Assembly (NCBI GenBank): GCA_903970315.1
Contig: CAJCIJ010000294.1
Coordinates: 1 to 11,258 of the forward strand
Origin: Actinomycetota bacterium
GTDB taxonomy: Bacteria > Actinomycetota > Thermoleophilia > Solirubrobacterales > Solirubrobacteraceae
Reading direction: 5' to 3'
Length of the DNA stretch: 11,258 bases
Part shown: in pieces, positions 6,838 through 11,258 of the stretch
How positions within the stretch are numbered: the first letter of the stretch is position 1
Layout: each line of letters starts with the position of its first letter
Notes under the pieces: model-generated
Told to the model about the DNA's origin: nothing
Database searches by the model: none
What the model saw: only the letters and a program-made list of their open reading frames with translations
Translations under genes and position numbers: made by a program

Positions 6838-7341
6838 ATGGGACTGCTCGACGATGCCATCCGGGAGCATCTGGAGCTCAAGCGCATGCGCGGCGCCGAT
6901 CCGGGCGAGGTGACCCGTGAAGAGCAGGAGGCGCTGGGCCCACCGGTCTACGCCGATGACACGGCAGCCGACGCGCCCCCGGACGCCTATTTAGCCGACG
7001 CGGATCAGGTTGCAGGCGCCGACGCTGCGCACGCTCTCGCCACCGACGACCCCTTCGACCAGCTGCTGGAGGACGACGCGTTCGAGGACGAAGACGACCA
7101 GTTGCCTGCAGGGCGCCCGGGCGACCTCGTAGCGGATGTCTCGGGCGACCAGGAGACCGCTGAGGTCGACATGCAAGCGATGCTCGACAGCGAGGACCTC
7201 GACGAGGACGACGACCTGGAACACGAGTTCCCAGAAGACGACGATCCCGAGGGGGAGGATCTCGACGACGAGGACGACCCCGACGACGACGATCTTGCGT
7301 GGGACGAGCCATCGGCTGGGCCGCGCGAGGAGCTGGATTAG
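6838..7341 (+). CDS. Highly acidic conserved-type hypothetical protein
   Basis: I do not recognise a function. The 167-aa product starts with a short amphipathic segment (MGLLDDAIREHLELKRM, about 1-17) followed by a charged helix to about residue 34. This opening resembles the start of small hypothetical proteins I recall from high-GC actinobacteria. The remainder is disordered and extremely acidic. About 64 of 167 residues are Asp or Glu, with dense tracts at about 77-86 and 119-155, and there is hardly any Lys after residue 15. There is no signal peptide, membrane segment or Cys. It stands alone between two oppositely oriented tRNA-Ala genes. A role as an acidic chaperone-like tail, a DNA mimic or a ligand for a basic partner is possible but unsupported. 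The reading frame is credible because it fills the interval and shows coding-like structure; function is unknown. Confidence 0.78.
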   Translation: MGLLDDAIREHLELKRMRGADPGEVTREEQEALGPPVYADDTAADAPPDAYLADADQVAGADAAHALATDDPFDQLLEDDAFEDEDDQLPAGRPGDLVADVSGDQETAEVDMQAMLDSEDLDEDDDLEHEFPEDDDPEGEDLDDEDDPDDDDLAWDEPSAGPREELD

Positions 7342-7362
7342 AGCTGCGCCGTGGACCTGCGC

Positions 7363-7380
7363 CGGCGGGGTTAGCCGCCG
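7363..7380 (+). terminator. GC hairpin after the acidic-protein gene, possible terminator
   Basis: CGGCGG (7363-7368) pairs perfectly with CCGCCG (7375-7380) around the loop GGTTAG, starting 22 bases after the stop codon. No U-tract follows. It separates the acidic-protein gene from the tRNA-Ala promoter region and may end or attenuate transcription. Confidence 0.4.
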
Positions 7381-7424
7381 CACCAGGAGCCGGTTGACCC
7401 TGTGCACACGGGCCGTGCCGACGC

Positions 7425-7430
7425 TAGACT
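7425..7430 (+). promoter_or_regulatory. -10 box (TAGACT) of the tRNA-Ala(UGC) promoter
   Basis: TAGACT ends 9 bases before the mature tRNA 5' end and is identical to the box before the gene at 7553. It also resembles actinobacterial stable-RNA -10 elements. A TTGACC at 7394-7399 looks like a -35, but the 25-base spacing is too long for a normal promoter, so the -35 is unresolved. Confidence 0.5.
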
Positions 7431-7439
7431 CGGCACTGC

Positions 7440-7512
7440 GGGGCCATAGCTCAGCTGGGAGAGCGCCTGCTTTGCAAGCAGGAGGTCACCGGTTCGATCC
7501 CGGTTGGCTCCA
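7440..7512 (+). tRNA. tRNA-Ala (anticodon TGC)
   Basis: A complete 73-base cloverleaf. The acceptor stem is GGGGCCA/TGGCTCC with one G-T pair. The D-arm is the same as in the minus-strand tRNA-Ala. The anticodon stem is CCTGC/GCAGG and the loop TTTGCAA gives UGC (reads GCA, and GCG by wobble). The T-arm is ACCGG-TTCGATC-CCGGT. The discriminator is A7512, followed by CT, so CCA is not encoded. The first 30 bases match the tRNA-Ala(CGC) gene except at position 6, where the C6-G67 versus T6-A67 change preserves pairing. Confidence 0.97.
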
Positions 7513-7540
7513 CTGAGGCAGTCCTCGCCGTCCACCGCTT

Positions 7541-7546
7541 TAGACT
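7541..7546 (+). promoter_or_regulatory. -10 box (TAGACT) giving a probable leaderless transcript
   Basis: TAGACT lies 6 bases before ATG 7553, so transcription should begin at or next to the A of the start codon. No Shine-Dalgarno-like sequence is present between the tRNA and the ATG. This matches the TANNNT-N6-8-start pattern of leaderless genes known in actinobacteria. No clear -35 is seen. Confidence 0.55.
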
Positions 7547-7552
7547 GATCGC

Positions 7553-7972
7553 ATGACAGCTTCAGACGACGACCTCTTCGGCGCCGAGCACGTCAAGGCC
7601 TACCGTGAGAGTGGCGGCGAGCGTGGGTATCAGTGGCGGGGCACCACGATCCTGCTACTGACCACCCACGGACGCCGGAGCGGCCAGGAGCGAACTACGC
7701 CGCTGATCCACCGGACCGACGGCGAGCGCTGGGTCATCGTCGCCTCCAAAGGCGGCGCGCCCGAGAACCCGCTGTGGTTTGAGAACCTGATGGCCGACCC
7801 GGCTGCCGAGATCGAGGTCAAGGCCGAGACGATTCCGGTGCACGCCACCACCGCCGAGGGCGAGGAGCGTGCGCGTCTCTGGTCGTTGATGACTGAGGTG
7901 TGGCCTGCCTACGACGAATACCAGAGCCGCACCGCCCGCGACATCCCGGTTGTGGTGCTGTCGCGCCGCTGA
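7553..7972 (+). CDS. Nitroreductase-family deazaflavin (F420)-dependent oxidoreductase, Ddn-like
   Basis: This 139-aa protein has the full signature of the F420H2-dependent quinone reductase/Ddn family. It begins with an N-terminal helix, then a strand ending in TTHGRRSGQERTTPL (37-51), which binds the deazaflavin phosphate tail in this family. SKGGAPENPLWFENL follows at 65-79, and the C-terminal YQSRTARDIPVVVL (123-136) completes it. Family members transfer hydride from F420H2 to quinones or other electrophiles, often near the membrane; the substrate here cannot be read from sequence. The length is typical for short members without an N-terminal extension. The start ATG has no ribosome binding site but a TAGACT box 6 bases upstream, so it is probably translated from a leaderless mRNA. 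It implies that the host makes coenzyme F420. It is 40 bases downstream of tRNA-Ala(UGC) but probably independently transcribed. Confidence 0.9.
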   Translation: MTASDDDLFGAEHVKAYRESGGERGYQWRGTTILLLTTHGRRSGQERTTPLIHRTDGERWVIVASKGGAPENPLWFENLMADPAAEIEVKAETIPVHATTAEGEERARLWSLMTEVWPAYDEYQSRTARDIPVVVLSRR

Positions 7973-7998
7973 GCGGCTGTTTCCGTCGGCTCTCTGCG

Positions 7999-8004
7999 TA
8001 TGCT
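7999..8004 (+). promoter_or_regulatory. -10 box (TATGCT) that decides the start of the small membrane protein
   Basis: TATGCT lies 7 bases before an in-frame GTG at 8012 and covers the alternative ATG at 8000. If this is the -10 element, the mRNA starts near 8011-8012, the ATG is not transcribed and the GTG is a leaderless start. No Shine-Dalgarno precedes either codon. Confidence 0.45.
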
Positions 8005-8011
8005 GGGCCGC

Positions 8012-8458
8012 GTGCGCGCAGCATTTCGAGTACTCACCAGCGTCCTGTTCGTCGCGATCGTTGTACAGGTGGGCCTCGCCGGCTGGGGCGCATTCCGCGC
8101 TGTCCACGATGCCAAGCCGGCGCCCATATCGCAGAAGTCGATCGAAAGCGGCTTTGACGCCCACGTGGCTCTGGGCTATGTGATCGTGGTGGCCATGCTT
8201 GCGATGCTCTTGGTTGCCTCTATCGGCCGGCTTGAGGCGACCAAGGTAAAGCTCGTCGCCGGACTGCTCGTGCTGGGCGTCGTTCAGGCGATCCTGGGGA
8301 CGGCATCGGAGTCGGTCCCAGCGATCGGCCCGGTGCACGCGATCAACGCGCTCGCCATCTATGCCCTCGCGGGTCTGCTTGCGCACAGGACCTGGACCGA
8401 GAACCGGCCCAAGAAGCGGTCATCCGCCGCGTCCTCGCCTGTCACCGCCGCCACCTAA
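8012..8458 (+). CDS. Small four-helix integral membrane protein, DUF6220-like
   Basis: This 148-aa protein has four predicted membrane spans, at roughly residues 7-28, 51-71, 80-98 and 106-127, and short polar ends with a basic C-terminal tail. His51 lies at the start of span 2 in DAHVALGY, and His109 at the start of span 4 in GPVHAINALA. This His-in-2/His-in-4 layout resembles DUF6220-type proteins as I recall them, and one half of the CtaA/COX15 haem-A synthase bundle, where such histidines bind haem. Haem binding here is therefore a hypothesis. I prefer GTG 8012 to ATG 8000 because the latter lies inside a TATGCT -10 box and neither has a ribosome binding site; the difference is four residues. 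The gene converges with the MpaB-like gene, leaving four bases between stop codons. The membrane topology is firm, the family only moderately so. Confidence 0.75.
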   Translation: MRAAFRVLTSVLFVAIVVQVGLAGWGAFRAVHDAKPAPISQKSIESGFDAHVALGYVIVVAMLAMLLVASIGRLEATKVKLVAGLLVLGVVQAILGTASESVPAIGPVHAINALAIYALAGLLAHRTWTENRPKKRSSAASSPVTAAT

Positions 8459-8462
8459 GTAC

Positions 8463-9710
8463 CTAAGGGTCTTCGCGCGCGCGCCCCTGATCGAGGGGGG
8501 CGGAACGCCCGGCTGTGGTCGACAACCCGCCTGTCGATCCCCAGCTCGGCAGTTTGTGGGCGCCGTCCAGCAGCTGGAGGTGGCGCCGCTCTGGCTGTGT
8601 GCGGTGGTAGTGGACGACCAGCGCCTCGTCCGCGCCTGCTCCGGCCGGCGTCGCGTGGGCGCCATCACGCCAGCCGCTCCGGTGGTGGCGAACGAACAGC
8701 ACGGCGCCTGTGTTTTCGGCAAGTCCCGTGTGGATTTCGCGGGGGGTGCTCAGACCGTACCGCCGGAAGGCCTGCGCGGGAGTCAACGTCACCGGTCTCG
8801 CAGGGGCGATGCCGCGGATCACGGGCTCCATCACTGGCAGGATCACGGGCGAGAGGATGCGTAGCCACCGCATCTCGCTGGCTCGGCTGGCGGCCACGAG
8901 CCCGAACACGAAGCGGAGGACGGGCCTGATCGCGACGTCGGTGATGCGGGACTGGCGCACCCCAGCCAACTCGCGTTGCCACCGCGGCATGGTTGCGATG
9001 GTTGCCATCCGCACCGTCGCTGCCGCCGTCCACGCCAGCGGCACCCAGCTACGCGGGCGTGACTCGGCGATCACGTCGTACAGCGCGCCCAGGATTCGGT
9101 GCATCATCACCTGAGTGGACTCCGAGGCGGCCAGCCGCAGCCGTTCGTGCTCGAAGTAGCGTCGCACCTCTGCCCGCGACCGCGGGACCATGTCCGGGTC
9201 TATCGTCTGCAGTGCTGCAGCAGTCGCGCACTCGTGCCAGTAGCGGTCCTCGTCGATCTCCGACAGTCTCCCGGGCCCGTAGGTCTCATACGCGTAGAGG
9301 ATCGAATGCCAGGCGGTCATGTGGATCCAAAGCTGCAGCTTGGGGTCGTTTGCGTCATACCGGCGGCCTGAGATCGGCTCGATACCCACCCCTGCCTTTG
9401 CGTGCACCTTCACAAGCATGCGCGAGGCATGGACAGCCGATCGGGTGTCGCCAAAGGCCACGGTCGCGAAGTAGCGCAGCGTGCGGTTGTAGCGAATCCG
9501 TGGCTGCGAATACACCTTGTTCGTCGCCCGGACAGCGGCCAGCAGGAACGGGTCCAGCTGCTCAATGGTCACGGCCCGCTGGAAGCCCACAGTCAGCGAG
9601 GTCGGGTAGCGCCACACCCGCCAGGTAACCGAGTGGGGCCCGAAGAAGCCGTAGTCCTCGTGCCCGGACGATGGCCCGCGCGAACCTGCTCCGCCAAGTT
9701 CGTCGCTCAA
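8463..9710 (-). CDS. Oxygenase MpaB/Lcp-family protein (DUF2236)
   Basis: This 415-aa protein belongs to the alpha-helical, haem-b-binding MpaB/latex-clearing-protein superfamily. The hallmarks are GPHSVTWRVW at 24-33, RTLRYFATVAFG at 76-87, the segment VHAK...GRRYDANDP at 102-123, and KLQLWIHMTAWHS at 124-136 with candidate haem-site histidines. A helical part with hydrophobic segments follows. The start is TTG 9710: its TTGA overlaps the TGA stop of the acyltransferase, GAGG sits 5 bases upstream, and no ATG or GTG exists in frame nearby. The much longer open frame upstream is a shadow of the acyltransferase. The last about 85 residues, after AVLFV, are unlike the family core and may be a lineage-specific tail. 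Known relatives oxidatively cleave isoprenoid chains; here coupling to WS/DGAT suggests a neutral-lipid or isoprenoid substrate, by inference only. Confidence 0.85.
   Translation of the reverse strand: MSDELGGAGSRGPSSGHEDYGFFGPHSVTWRVWRYPTSLTVGFQRAVTIEQLDPFLLAAVRATNKVYSQPRIRYNRTLRYFATVAFGDTRSAVHASRMLVKVHAKAGVGIEPISGRRYDANDPKLQLWIHMTAWHSILYAYETYGPGRLSEIDEDRYWHECATAAALQTIDPDMVPRSRAEVRRYFEHERLRLAASESTQVMMHRILGALYDVIAESRPRSWVPLAWTAAATVRMATIATMPRWQRELAGVRQSRITDVAIRPVLRFVFGLVAASRASEMRWLRILSPVILPVMEPVIRGIAPARPVTLTPAQAFRRYGLSTPREIHTGLAENTGAVLFVRHHRSGWRDGAHATPAGAGADEALVVHYHRTQPERRHLQLLDGAHKLPSWGSTGGLSTTAGRSAPLDQGRAREDP
8481..8502. terminator. GC-rich imperfect hairpin near the convergent gene ends
   Basis: GCGCCCCT and AGGGGGGCG (8481-8488 and 8494-8502) can pair around GATCG with two extra G on one side. 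It lies 22 bases past the stop of the membrane-protein gene and inside the last codons of the opposing MpaB-like gene. No T-run is present. Low confidence as a terminator. Confidence 0.22.
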
Positions 9711-11196
9711 AGCGGCCTCGCTGATTGCGCCCGCGGCAGCGACGGTGAAGGCTCGTGGCGCGTCGACACCACGCGCAGTGGTGGGCGCGTGCCCCCGGCC
9801 CCCACGCTCGCCGGTGCCGCAGGGCCGGTGCCGGCCGGCCGCCGCTCGGCACGCGCCAGCAGCTCCTCCAGCGCGTAGTCGATATCCCCGGCCAGCAGGT
9901 CGACGTCGGGCAAGGTGGCACGGTCGGCGTACACCCCAAAGCAGGCCTTCTCGCCGACCGTGACCATGCCTATGGAGAGCGTGTGCTGTTCCGACAGCGG
10001 GACCACGGGGTACACCGCAGCGAGCCGCGATCCCAGCAGGTAGCAGTCCCCGGCGGGGCCGGGGATGTTCGACACAGTGAGATTGAACGTCCGCGGGCTT
10101 GCGACGAGCTTGGACACCAGACCGCCAACCAGTGGCGTGCTTGCGGCGGCGCGCAGGGTCATGTCGGCCGCGTGCGGCTCGCCGTCGCGCTTGCGGCGGC
10201 TCATGGAGGTATGCACGCGGTACAAGCGCACCACGGGGTCGCGCTGATCGCAGGGCACCTCGACAAAGACGAACGAGATCCGGTTGCCGAGAACCTCGTC
10301 TGCACACCGAACGCTCACGGGCACCATCGCCTTCAGCGCTAAGGGGTCCTCGCCACGGCGGATCAGATAGCTGCGGATGCCACCGGCCACGGCGGCGAGC
10401 ATCACGTCGTTGACAGTCGTCCCAAAGGCCTGTTTGACTGCCCGCAGGTCGTCGAACGACCGTTGCACCATCGCCAGTGTTCGCAGCGGCGAGAGCTGCT
10501 GATTGAGCGTCGACGGCGGCGCCGGTCTCAGCGCATTGCCCAGCGTTCTGGCCACACGTGCGGCGCCGACAGCAGTCTTCTGTCCGAGGTCCACCGGGCG
10601 GCCCAGCGCGCGCACCGAAGATCCCAGCAGACCGAGTTGCTCGGATGCCCGGTCACGCAGTGCACGCGCCAGCAGCAACTCCGCGGCGGGCTCTGGCGCG
10701 GCATTGAATCCAGCCTCTTCGCCCTCGCGGGACTGCGGCGTTGCATCAAGGAGCAGCGAGCCAAGTTCGACCGCCGCCATCCCGTCGACCATGCAGTGAT
10801 GAAGCTTGCCCACGATCGCGAACCCAGGGCCGTCGCCGTCCTGGCAGACCCACATCTCCCACAGTGGCCGGTCGCGACGTAGGGGGACCGACATAACCTC
10901 CTCGACCAGCCCGTCAAGGGGTCCGGGAGCCCAGTAGACGTGCCGGTCGATCGAGAATGCGGGGTCGTCGATCCATTCAGGTGCATGCATCCCAAAGGGA
11001 ACCGCGCGAGCTTCTGGCGATAGCGCGGGGCCCGCGGCAGTCGCGCCGCCACGTGCGCGCGAAGGGGAGCGAAGCCGATCGGGCTTGCCCCCGGAGCTGC
11101 GGCAAAGCGGGCCACCCAGCCCACGTGCATGTGAGCGCTGGGTGTCTCAACGGACAGAAACGACGCATCCATCCCGGAGAGGCGGGCACTACTCAT
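9707..11196 (-). CDS. WS/DGAT-family wax ester synthase/diacylglycerol acyltransferase, interrupted by a frameshift
   Basis: The family esterifies acyl-CoA to fatty alcohols or diacylglycerol to form wax esters or triacylglycerol. The N-terminal part, from ATG 11196 (MSSARLSGMDASFLSVETP...MHVGW), is in one frame up to about 11003. From 11002 the homology continues in the next frame with VPFGMHAPEWIDD. This frame holds the active-site HHCMVDG (10801-10781, HHxxxDG), LGNRIS, and NLTVSNIPGP further on, then runs to TGA 9707. With one base restored near 11003 the product is about 496 aa, normal or slightly long for the family, with an extra Pro/Ala-rich C-terminal tail. Uncorrected, the continuous open frame starts only at ATG 10990 (427 aa). 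The break is either a sequencing/assembly indel in a GCGCG run or a young pseudogene. It is followed with overlap by the MpaB-like gene. The frame upstream of 11196 stays open to the window edge. Confidence 0.85.
11002..11008 (-). other. Frameshift site in the WS/DGAT gene
   Basis: On the minus strand the codons for the expected Leu-Ala-Arg-Val-Pro-Phe-Gly read CTC GCG CG-GTT CCC TTT GGG. One base is missing in the GCGCG run (11007-11003) before GTT (11002-11000). The upstream frame matches the family up to here, and the downstream frame matches it from here. A missing C or G would restore one open frame. Confidence 0.7.
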
Positions 11197-11258
11197 ACCG
11201 CCGGCACCAGCCTTGTCGGCGCCTGCCTTGGCACGCGTCGCCGTTTGGGTGTCGGCAG

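Noticed and set aside
7180..7300. Tandem GAC/GAG triplet repeat in the acidic-protein gene
   Set aside because: The repetition reflects Asp/Glu coding with mixed triplets; there is no exact tandem unit and no CRISPR-like spacing.
7394..7399. TTGACC as the -35 box of the tRNA-Ala(UGC) promoter
   Set aside because: The spacing to TAGACT is 25 bases, well outside the normal 16-19, so the pair was not annotated as one promoter.
6612..7552. Integrated element or attachment site at the tRNA genes
   Set aside because: There is no integrase, no duplicated tRNA 3' end in direct orientation and no composition change. The similarity of the two tRNAs is that of isoacceptors.
9711..10307. N-terminal 200 codons of the open frame containing the MpaB-like protein
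   Set aside because: They are an out-of-frame reading of the WS/DGAT gene, Arg-rich with no homology, and the TTG at 9710 with GAGG explains the start.

Overview
The window is high-GC DNA (about two-thirds G+C by eye) with GTG and TTG starts, 1-4 base gene overlaps and two tRNA-Ala genes without an encoded CCA end. Its gene families (FabG4/FadA2/HtdX-type lipid enzymes, a deazaflavin/F420-dependent oxidoreductase, WS/DGAT, MpaB) point to an actinomycete. A deep-branching, Thermoleophilia-like lineage is possible, but that placement is inference.

Region 1 (1-6611, + strand) is one tightly packed lipid operon: the end of a TetR-type regulator, an FadA2/FadI-like thiolase, a two-domain FabG4-type ketoreductase, an HtdX-like MaoC dehydratase with a Lys/Ala/Pro tail, and two adjacent acyl-CoA dehydrogenase (ACAD) subunits. 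The core thiolase-FabG4-HtdX set matches M. tuberculosis Rv0243-Rv0242c-Rv0241c. Together the genes encode all four chemical steps of a beta-oxidation-type spiral running through (R)-3-hydroxyacyl thioesters. The two ACADs have complementary losses of FAD-site motifs, which suggests an alpha2beta2 enzyme with one composite flavin site per heterodimer.

Region 2 (6612-8458) holds tRNA-Ala(CGC) on the minus strand, a very acidic 167-aa protein of unknown function, tRNA-Ala(UGC) on the plus strand, a Ddn-like F420H2-dependent oxidoreductase, and a small four-helix membrane protein with histidines in helices 2 and 4. Each of the three protein genes has a TANNNT box 6-8 bases before its start codon, and two lack any Shine-Dalgarno sequence, so they look leaderless.

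Region 3 (8463-11258, minus strand) is a two-gene lipid unit converging on region 2: a WS/DGAT-family acyltransferase whose frame is broken by one base near 11003, and an MpaB/Lcp-type (DUF2236) haem oxygenase-like protein that starts on a TTG overlapping the acyltransferase stop codon.

I saw no mobile element, CRISPR array, rRNA gene or clear defence system. The least ordinary items are the split ACAD pair, the basic tail on the dehydratase, the leaderless-promoter pattern and the WS/DGAT-MpaB coupling.
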